Positions 58,576-64,000 of a DNA stretch of 64,000 nt are shown here, piece by piece. The translations under genes were made by a program, and so were the position numbers. How positions within the stretch are numbered: the first letter of the stretch is position 1; every line of letters starts with the position of its first letter. The stretch covers positions 181,819 through 245,818 of the forward strand of contig NZ_BOMY01000016.1 of NCBI RefSeq assembly GCF_016862435.1, in the 5' to 3' direction. Source of the stretch: Paractinoplanes tereljensis. Lineage in GTDB: Bacteria; Actinomycetota; Actinomycetes; Mycobacteriales; Micromonosporaceae. The notes below the pieces were generated by a model. It was not told the DNA's origin and made no database searches. It saw only the letters and a program-made list of their open reading frames with translations.

Positions 58576-59682
58576 TTGTCTGATTTCAAGCCGGGCCTCG
58601 AGGGCGTCGTCGCGTTCGAGACCGAGATCGCCGAGCCTGACAAGGACGGCGGCTCGCTGCGGTACCGCGGCGTCGACATCGAGGACCTGATCGGGCACGT
58701 CTCCTTCGGCAACGTCTGGGGCCTTCTGGTCGACGGGAAGTTCGGTCCCGGGCTGCCGCCCGCCGAGCCGTTCCCGGTCCCGGTGCACTCCGGTGACATC
58801 CGCGTCGACGTGCAGTCCGCGGTCGCCATGCTGGCCCCGTACTGGGGGCTCTCCCAGCTGATCGACATCGACGACGAGCAGGTCCGCCGCGATCTCGCCC
58901 GGGTGTCGGTGACCGCGCTCTCCTTCGTGGCGCAGGCCGCGCGCGGGCTGGGCCTGCCGGCGGTTCCGCAGAAGGACATCGACAAGGCCGGCACGATCGT
59001 CGAGCGGTTCATGCGCCGCTGGCGGGGCGAACCGGACCCACGGCATGTCCAGGCCGTCGACGCGTACTTCATCGCGGCCGCCGAGCACGGGCTCAACGCG
59101 TCCACCTTCGCCACCCGGATCGCCGCCTCGGTCGGCGCCGACGTGGCCGCCTGCATCTCCACCGGCATCGGCGTGCTCTCCGGCCCGCTGCACGGCGGCG
59201 CACCCACCCGGGTGCTGCAGATGATCGAGACAGTCGAGCGGAGCGGCGACCCCGAGGGGTACGTACGAGGCGTCCTCGATCGCGGCGAACGCCTGATGGG
59301 TTTCGGCCACCGGGCCTACGACGCCGAGGACCCGCGCGCCCGGGTGCTGCGCCAGATCGCCCGCGAGCTCGGCGCTCCCCGCTTCGAGGTCGCCGAGCGA
59401 CTGGAACGGGCCGCCCTGGCCGGGCTGAAGGACCGCAAGCCCGACCGGGTGCTCGCCACCAACATCGAATTCTGGGCGGCCGTGGTGCTCGACTTCGCCG
59501 AGGTGCCCGCCCACATGTTCACGCCGCTGTTCACCTGCGCCCGGGTGGCCGGCTGGAGCGCGCACATCCTCGAGCAGAAACGGCTCGGCCGGATCCTGCG
59601 CCCCCGCCTGCGCTACGTGGGACAGAACGCCCGCAAGCCAAACGAAGTCGAGGGCTGGGACGCTCTCGCGCATAATGTGTGA
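58576..59682 (+). CDS. Citrate synthase 2
   Basis: A 368-aa citrate synthase of the short, type II bacterial kind. ISTGIGVLSGPLHGGAPTRV contains one active-site His, FGHRAYDAEDPRARVL another, and the C-terminal region has NIEFWAAVVLDFAEVP with the Asp/Glu position typical of 2-methylcitrate/citrate synthases. TTG 58576 starts; GGGGAG lies at 58559-58564. The stop overlaps serC. Could have methylcitrate synthase activity. Confidence 0.92.
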   Translation: MSDFKPGLEGVVAFETEIAEPDKDGGSLRYRGVDIEDLIGHVSFGNVWGLLVDGKFGPGLPPAEPFPVPVHSGDIRVDVQSAVAMLAPYWGLSQLIDIDDEQVRRDLARVSVTALSFVAQAARGLGLPAVPQKDIDKAGTIVERFMRRWRGEPDPRHVQAVDAYFIAAAEHGLNASTFATRIAASVGADVAACISTGIGVLSGPLHGGAPTRVLQMIETVERSGDPEGYVRGVLDRGERLMGFGHRAYDAEDPRARVLRQIARELGAPRFEVAERLERAALAGLKDRKPDRVLATNIEFWAAVVLDFAEVPAHMFTPLFTCARVAGWSAHILEQKRLGRILRPRLRYVGQNARKPNEVEGWDALAHNV

Positions 59683-60800
59683 CCGTGACTGACATCCGGA
59701 TCCCCGACGAGATCAAACCGGTCGACGGACGCTTCGGCTCGGGCCCCAGCAAGGTTCGACCCGAGGGCGTCGAGGCGCTGTCCGCGCTGTCACGCACGTA
59801 CCTGGGCACCTCGCACCGGCAGAAGACGGTGAAGAACCACGTGGCCCGGATGCGCCGCGGCCTCGCCGAGTTCTTCTCGCTCCCGGACGGCTACGAGGTG
59901 ATCCTCTCCAACGGCGGCACCAGCGCGTTCTGGGACACCGCCGCGTTCGGGCTGGTCCGCGACCGGGCGCAGTTCGCCGAGTTCGGCGAGTTCGGCGCCA
60001 AGTTCGTCAAGGCGGTCACCGACGCGCCCTTCCTGGGCTCGCCGACCGTGCATAAAGCACCCGGTGGCCAGGCCGCGTTCCTGACCGCCGAGGCCGGCGT
60101 CGACGTGTACGCGTCCGTCCACAACGAGACCTCGACCGGGGTGGCCGTGCCGGTCCGGCGGGTGGCCGGTGCCGACGAGGGCGCGCTGCTGCTCACCGAC
60201 GCCACCTCGGGCGGCGGCAGCCTCGACGTCGACCTGCGCGAGACCGACGTCTACTACCTGGCCCCGCAGAAGGCGCTCGGCTCGGACGGCGGCATCTGGC
60301 TGGCCCTCATGTCGCCGGCCGCCCTCGACCGAGCCTTCTCGATCAAGAGCTCGGGGCGGTACATCCCGCAGTTCCTCGACCTGGTCACCGCGATCGAGCA
60401 GTCCCGGCTGGAGCAGACCTACAACACCCCCGCACTGGCCACCGTGTTCCTCGCGGCCGAGCAGCTGGACTGGATGAACGCGCAGGGCGGCCTGTCCTGG
60501 GCGGTCAAGCGCAGCGCGGAGAGCGCGGCCGCGATCTACGGATGGGCCGACCGGTCGTCGTTCGCGACACCGTTCGTCACCGACCCGGCGCTGCGCTCGG
60601 CGGCCGTGGCGACCATCGACTTCGAGGGTGTGGACGCGGCGGCCATCGCGGCGGTGCTGCGGGCCAACGACATCGTGGACACCGAGCCGTACCGGAAGCT
60701 CGGCCGCAACCAGCTGCGCATCGCGCTCTATCCCACGGTCGATCCGGCCGACGTGACCGCGCTGACCGCGTGCATCGATTACGTCGTCGAACGTCTATAG
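59679..60800 (+). CDS. serC: Phosphoserine aminotransferase
   Basis: A 373-aa PLP enzyme that makes 3-phosphoserine. RFGSGPSKVRPEGVEAL is the N-terminal signature of the actinobacterial type, STGVAVPVRRV the PLP phosphate region, and YLAPQKALGSDGGIWLA holds the Schiff-base Lys. GTG 59679 overlaps the citrate synthase stop by 4 bp. Serine synthesis and the TCA entry step are thereby co-translated. Confidence 0.94.
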   Translation: MTVTDIRIPDEIKPVDGRFGSGPSKVRPEGVEALSALSRTYLGTSHRQKTVKNHVARMRRGLAEFFSLPDGYEVILSNGGTSAFWDTAAFGLVRDRAQFAEFGEFGAKFVKAVTDAPFLGSPTVHKAPGGQAAFLTAEAGVDVYASVHNETSTGVAVPVRRVAGADEGALLLTDATSGGGSLDVDLRETDVYYLAPQKALGSDGGIWLALMSPAALDRAFSIKSSGRYIPQFLDLVTAIEQSRLEQTYNTPALATVFLAAEQLDWMNAQGGLSWAVKRSAESAAAIYGWADRSSFATPFVTDPALRSAAVATIDFEGVDAAAIAAVLRANDIVDTEPYRKLGRNQLRIALYPTVDPADVTALTACIDYVVERL

Positions 60801-60803
60801 ACA

Positions 60804-60818
60804 GGCCTGCCACAGGCC
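60804..60818 (+). terminator. Small hairpin after serC
   Basis: GGCCTG (60804-60809) pairs with CAGGCC (60813-60818) with a 3-nt loop, 4 bp after the serC stop. Short, no T run; a weak terminator at best. Confidence 0.4.
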
Positions 60819-60839
60819 CCGCACAGAAACCGCCGGTTT

Positions 60840-60873
60840 CCTTGCTTTCAACGAACTGTCGTTGAAAGCAAGG
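60840..60873 (+). promoter_or_regulatory. 14-bp perfect hairpin overlapping the ribosome-binding site
   Basis: CCTTGCTTTCAACG (60840-60853) and CGTTGAAAGCAAGG (60860-60873) are exact complements around a 6-nt loop. The last three bases are the first half of AGGAGG (60871-60876), the ribosome site for ATG 60881. It may be a terminator for serC, a repressor operator, or a translational switch. Confidence 0.6.
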
Positions 60874-60880
60874 AGGCAGG

Positions 60881-61852
60881 ATGAACGATCCGGAGAACGC
60901 GGCGTACGTACGCCAGGTGCACGACAAGGGTCTGCATTTCGATCTGCAGACGATGTCGCGCCGGCGTTTGCTGACCGCGCTCGGTGGGGTCGGGGCGCTC
61001 GCCGCCCTGGGCGCCTGCACGGACTCGTCGTCCTCGTCGCCGTCCACGACCGCCTCCACGTCGTCGGGCGGCGCCCTGGCCGAGGTGGCGTCCGAGACCA
61101 ACGGCCCCTACCCGGCCGACGGGTCGAACGGCCCCGACGTACGGACCCTCGACGGGATCGTGCGTAAGGACATCACCTCGTCGTTCGACACCGCGTCCGG
61201 TAAGGCCGCCGGAATTCCGCTGGACTTCTCCCTGGTGGTCACCGACCGGAACGGGGCAGCGATCTCCGGCGCGGCCGTGTACGCGTGGCACTGCGACCGG
61301 GACGGCAACTACTCGCTGTACTCGACCGCGGTCGCCAAGGAGAACTACCTCCGCGGCATCCAGGAGACCGACTCCACCGGGAAGGTGACCTTCACCAGCA
61401 TCTACCCGGCCTGTTACACCGGCCGGTGGCCGCACATCCACTTCGAGGTGTACTCGTCGCTGGCCAACGCGACCGGCGGGGACGGCCCGATCGTGAAGAC
61501 GTCCCAGATCGCGCTGCCCGAGGACGTGAACAAGACGGTCTACGCGACCGACGGCTACAGCAAGAGCGTCAGCAACCTCAGTCAGGTCACGCTGGCCAGC
61601 GACAACGTGTTCGGCGAGGACTCGGCCGCCACCGAGATGGCGACCCTGACCGGAAGCGTCACCGACGGTTACCAGGCGACGCTCACCATCTCGATCGATC
61701 CGTCCAAGTCGGAGGCGGCCGGTGGCGGCGCTCCGGCCGGTGGCGGCGCACCCCCGACCGGGGCGCCGGGCGGAGCACCGCCCAGCGGGGCTCCCGGTGG
61801 GGCTCCCGGTGGGGCTCCCGGTGGGGCGCCGCCCAGCGGCGCCGCGGGCTGA
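60881..61852 (+). CDS. Tat-exported lipoprotein, intradiol dioxygenase-like
   Basis: A 323-aa exported protein. An unusually long 25-residue leader precedes the twin-arginine motif SRRRLLTALGG (26-36) and lipobox LGAC (Cys46). The body (~65-290) is an intradiol ring-cleavage dioxygenase fold: AVYAWHCDRDGNYSLYS, IYPACYTGRWPHIHFEV with candidate iron ligands Tyr144 or Tyr147, Tyr179, His185 and His187. Residues ~285-323 are Gly-Gly-Ala-Pro repeats. Membrane-anchored outside the cell, unlike cytosolic catechol dioxygenases. SD AGGAGG at 60871-60876. Function may be extracellular phenol ring cleavage; substrate unknown. Confidence 0.85.
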   Translation: MNDPENAAYVRQVHDKGLHFDLQTMSRRRLLTALGGVGALAALGACTDSSSSSPSTTASTSSGGALAEVASETNGPYPADGSNGPDVRTLDGIVRKDITSSFDTASGKAAGIPLDFSLVVTDRNGAAISGAAVYAWHCDRDGNYSLYSTAVAKENYLRGIQETDSTGKVTFTSIYPACYTGRWPHIHFEVYSSLANATGGDGPIVKTSQIALPEDVNKTVYATDGYSKSVSNLSQVTLASDNVFGEDSAATEMATLTGSVTDGYQATLTISIDPSKSEAAGGGAPAGGGAPPTGAPGGAPPSGAPGGAPGGAPGGAPPSGAAG

Positions 61853-61869
61853 ACCACTCACGCGAGACG

Positions 61870-61896
61870 CGCGCTGCGGCCCTGGGTCGCAGCGCG
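61870..61896 (+). terminator. Hairpin after the dioxygenase-like gene
   Basis: CGCGCTGCG (61870-61878) pairs with CGCAGCGCG (61888-61896), 18 bp past the stop; no T run. The remaining gap to sepH (to 62143) has an AT-richer part with short GGGTTT repeats near 61960-61990, probably the sepH promoter region, and nothing else I recognise. Confidence 0.7.
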
Positions 61897-62143
61897 GTCG
61901 CGCTGAGCTTCCGGGGACGGTCTCAGTGCTTCTGGTCACTCTCGCGCGCGTACCATTTGCTGGGTTTATGGGTTTGAATGGGTTTGCCCATATGGAGAGT
62001 GAAGATCATCTTCGCAGTTCAGAGCAACACCCCGGGTGTGTCTCCCCCCATTAGGTGACCAAGACGCGTACCGTGTTCTGAAACGCGCCCGGGTGGCTGA
62101 CTCTCGGGATGTCCAGGCCAACGCGACGGGACGGAGGCAACGC

Positions 62144-63232
62144 ATGCGGCCGGTTCGCTTCGTCGCCCTCTCCGAGGACGGTCAGGCCCTGGTGCTCGCC
62201 GATGAGGTCGGCCGGCTCCTGGCTCTCCCCATCGACGACCGGGTGAGCGGCGCGGTCACCCATGAGACGCACCCGGCATCGCCGGGCAGTTCCGTGGCCG
62301 TGATGCACCACGAGCCGATCACCGCATCGCTGTCGCCCCGCGACATCCAGTCCCGCATCCGCTCCGGCGAGTCCGCCGAGGATGTCGCTCGCATCGCCGG
62401 CGTGCCGGTCGATCGCGTGCTGCGTTATGCCGGTCCGGTGCTGCAGGAGCGGGCCATGCTGGCCCAGCACGCGCGCCGCACCCGGCTCAAGACCTCCGAC
62501 TCGGGCGCCGCGCTCTCCGAAGTGGTCGACAGCCGCCTCGCCCAGCACGGCATCGACGCCGAGAAGATCTCCTGGGACGCGTTCCGGCGCGACGACGGCA
62601 CCTGGCGCATCGTCGCCACCTGGCCGTCCGGCAAGGCCACCGCCCAGGCCATCTGGGACCTCGACAAGGGCCGCCAGGTCGTCTCCCCGCACGACGACAT
62701 GGCGCAATACCTTTGTGCCGAGCGACCCACTCAGATCCTCGGCCAAGAGCCGGTCCCCGAGCGCAACTTCCTGGCCGAGCGCACCGGCCACGGCCTGCCC
62801 AGCTCGGCCCGCAGCAACGAGCCGTCCCGCGGCGGCCACGGCCTCCCCGCCGCCGAGACCACGACGCCGTCAGCGCGCCCGACCCGCGACCCGATCCGGG
62901 CCGGTCGCGACGCGCTGCTCGCCTCGCTCGACCGCCCGCTGAGCGGCGGCCGCGGCCTGGAGACAGCCGGCCCGTCGGAGTCCCGCCGCCCGGTCGCCGG
63001 CGGCGCGGCCGCGCTGCTGGGTGGCGGCGCCGGCTCGGCCTTCGACGACGACGCCGACCTCCCCAAGGAGGTGCCCGCCGTGCCGTCACTAGCGGTGCTG
63101 CGCCCCCGCCGCACGGTCGGCCAGCAGGGCCAGCAGGCATCCGAAACGGACGAGACCAAGCCCCGCAAGCGCCTCCCCAGCTGGGACGACGTCCTGTTCG
63201 GCGGCGGCCCCGCGGCCCGCGAGTCCTCCTGA
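62144..63232 (+). CDS. sepH: Cell-division protein SepH (DUF3071)
   Basis: A 362-aa actinobacterial septation protein. MRPVRFVALSEDGQALVLAD starts the N-terminal DUF3071 domain; SLSPRDIQSRIRSGESAEDV and ARIAGVPVDRVLRYAGPVLQ is the helix-turn-helix segment; the C-terminal ~150 residues are disordered and end RKRLPSWDDVLFGGGP, a conserved tail. SepH binds FtsZ and stimulates filament assembly. ATG 62144 follows GGAGG; the frame from 62036 adds unlike residues. It overlaps the next gene by 4 bp. Confidence 0.93.
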   Translation: MRPVRFVALSEDGQALVLADEVGRLLALPIDDRVSGAVTHETHPASPGSSVAVMHHEPITASLSPRDIQSRIRSGESAEDVARIAGVPVDRVLRYAGPVLQERAMLAQHARRTRLKTSDSGAALSEVVDSRLAQHGIDAEKISWDAFRRDDGTWRIVATWPSGKATAQAIWDLDKGRQVVSPHDDMAQYLCAERPTQILGQEPVPERNFLAERTGHGLPSSARSNEPSRGGHGLPAAETTTPSARPTRDPIRAGRDALLASLDRPLSGGRGLETAGPSESRRPVAGGAAALLGGGAGSAFDDDADLPKEVPAVPSLAVLRPRRTVGQQGQQASETDETKPRKRLPSWDDVLFGGGPAARESS

Positions 63233-63717
63233 CCCGCCTGTTCGTCGCGCTCTACCCGCCCCCTTCCGAGGTCGCGTCCCTGTCCAGCGCCCTGCCCCCA
63301 GACGCCCACCTGACGCGCGCCACCAAATGGCACGTCACGCTGGTGTTCCTGGGTTCCGCACCGACCACCCCGGTAGCGACAGTCCTCGACGGGCTGACAG
63401 CGCTGCCGCCGCGCTTCACCCTGCGGTTGGCCGGCGCCGGACAATTCGGAAATGTGGCGTGGGCCCAGGTAGGCGGCGACCTAAAGGCCCTCAGCGAGCT
63501 GCGAAATCAGGTCCGAGAGGCACTGACGGCGGCCGGCTTCCCCTCAGACGACCGCCCCTACCAGCCCCACTTGACCGTCTCCTATCGAGCCGACCCCCAG
63601 GTCCGGACGGCCTTGACGAATTACACCGGCGCAGATTGGCCAGTGACGGAGTTCGCCCTGATGGAAAGCCACAACAACGAATACAAGCCCTTGCAATCCT
63701 GGCCCCTCCCCACCTAA
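63229..63717 (+). CDS. thpR: 2'-5' RNA ligase / cyclic phosphodiesterase (ThpR), CTG start
   Basis: A 162-aa 2H-phosphoesterase. The two HxT motifs are HVTLVF (about residues 34-39) and HLTVSY (about 114-119). The first residues LTRLFVALYPPP match the usual RLFVA start, but the only available initiator is CTG 63229 in the overlap CTGA with the sepH stop. No ATG, GTG or TTG is found in frame near. Translation by coupling from sepH is therefore inferred. It probably hydrolyses or ligates RNA 2',3'-cyclic phosphates. Confidence 0.82.
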   Translation: MTRLFVALYPPPSEVASLSSALPPDAHLTRATKWHVTLVFLGSAPTTPVATVLDGLTALPPRFTLRLAGAGQFGNVAWAQVGGDLKALSELRNQVREALTAAGFPSDDRPYQPHLTVSYRADPQVRTALTNYTGADWPVTEFALMESHNNEYKPLQSWPLPT

Positions 63718-63760
63718 CCCCCACCACCTCACCCACCCCCGCCCCACCGCGCTTCCTTCG

Positions 63761-63810
63761 CCTCGCCACGCCTCGTGTCGCCTCGTGTCGCCTCGCGTCG
63801 CCTCGCGTCG
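63761..63810. repeat. 10-bp tandem repeat (CCTCGYGTCG)
   Basis: CCTCGTGTCG at 63771-63780 and 63781-63790, CCTCGCGTCG at 63791-63800 and 63801-63810, preceded by a diverged unit CCTCGCCACG at 63761-63770. Lies just after thpR; no function recognised. Confidence 0.85.
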
Positions 63811-63815
63811 CCGCC

Positions 63816-63862
63816 GATCTTGTGAGGTTCCCGCACTGACCGAACGGGACCTTCGCAAGATT
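63816..63862. repeat. Imperfect palindrome, copy 1 (GATCTTG...CAAGAT)
   Basis: GATCTTGTGAGGTTCCCG (63816-63833) pairs imperfectly with CGGGACCTTCGCAAGATT (63845-63862). Same family as the palindrome at 63935-63983. Could be a REP-like dispersed repeat; no gene is present. Confidence 0.65.
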
Positions 63863-63934
63863 GGGCGCGGGGCCGGCGCGGCATGGCGGCGCGGGCAGAA
63901 GGGCGCGGGCAGCACGCTCCGCCTAACCCACTGC

Positions 63935-63983
63935 CAATCTTGCGGAGTTCCCGCGCGGACCTCGCAGCAACTCCGCAAGATCG
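63935..63983. repeat. Palindrome, copy 2 (CAATCTTGCGGAGTT)
   Basis: CAATCTTGCGGAGTT (63935-63949) pairs with AACTCCGCAAGATCG (63969-63983), one mismatch that can pair as G-U in RNA. The interior GCGCGGACCTCGCAG-like sequence is related to copy 1. Confidence 0.7.
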
Positions 63984-64000
63984 GGCCCGGCACGGACGGC

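Noticed and set aside
63761..63810. Possible CRISPR array
   Set aside because: Repeats are 10 bp, contiguous and without spacers, and no cas genes are present.
1..64000. tRNA or rRNA genes
   Set aside because: No T-loop/anticodon arrangement or rRNA segment was recognised on reading; a covariance search would be decisive.

Overview
The window looks like a chromosomal segment of a high-GC, filamentous, sporulating actinomycete, most likely of the Micromonosporaceae (Actinoplanes-like). I infer this from the codon usage and pervasive GTG/ATG starts with 4-bp overlaps, a SARP-type regulator, SepH, a c-di-AMP riboswitch class typical of actinobacterial cell-wall hydrolases, and a pseudaminic-acid pathway that would suit flagellated spores. 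No rRNA, tRNA or CRISPR was seen.

Layout. (1) 1-6713: two divergent operons. Leftward: acyl carrier protein, FabG-like reductase, AMP-forming ligase and a LuxE-like acyl-protein synthetase (cut by the window edge). Rightward: pseB-pseC-pseF-pseG, the nucleotide-sugar part of a pseudaminic/nonulosonic acid pathway. The two may cooperate to make an N-acylated nonulosonic acid. (2) 6700-9568: quinone oxidoreductase, then a scar where a truncated transposase-like gene has eaten all but the first ~43 codons of a hipA toxin; its hipB antitoxin gene and three evenly spaced palindromic operators survive; then a single-domain response regulator. (3) 9588-16231: DHA2 exporter, S66 peptidase, LuxR-type regulator and a 1096-aa SARP/AAA regulator whose upstream region carries three 11-bp direct repeats. 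(4) 16348-23696: an operon for a furanose-type sugar: YtfQ-like binding lipoprotein, secreted GH2 enzyme with two arabinofuranose-binding (AbfB/CBM42) modules, ATPase and two permeases. (5) 23693-26219: ECF sigma factor/anti-sigma pair and a secreted neprosin-like protein.

(6) 26498-32488: a corA gene with an internal deletion, cysteine dioxygenase plus rhodanese, a MFS exporter with divergent TetR and triple operator, a TPR-GGDEF protein and a broken XRE antitoxin. (7) 32712-37642: lipoprotein, nadR-pnuC (nicotinamide riboside salvage), LacI regulator divergent from a MFS exporter, small Atu4866-type protein. (8) 37725-42797: TetR, a Wzm/Wzt-type polymer exporter, then two divergent secreted coiled-coil cell-wall proteins each preceded by its own c-di-AMP (ydaO) riboswitch. 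(9) 42840-52111, all leftward: GH65 phosphorylase with beta-phosphoglucomutase, HATPase protein, MsmK-type ATPase, and a two-gene wall-polymer module (GT2-TagF fusion, CDP-alcohol transferase). (10) 52316-63717: housekeeping genes, including acyl-CoA dehydrogenase, nitroreductase, aldose epimerase, PdxH, citrate synthase, SerC, a Tat lipoprotein related to intradiol dioxygenases, SepH and a 2'-5' RNA ligase-like protein. (11) 63718-64000: non-coding repeats.

All functional names rest on recognising motifs and remembered family features; no database search was possible. Start codons were moved from the longest frame wherever a Shine-Dalgarno sequence, signal peptide or overlap made a downstream start better.
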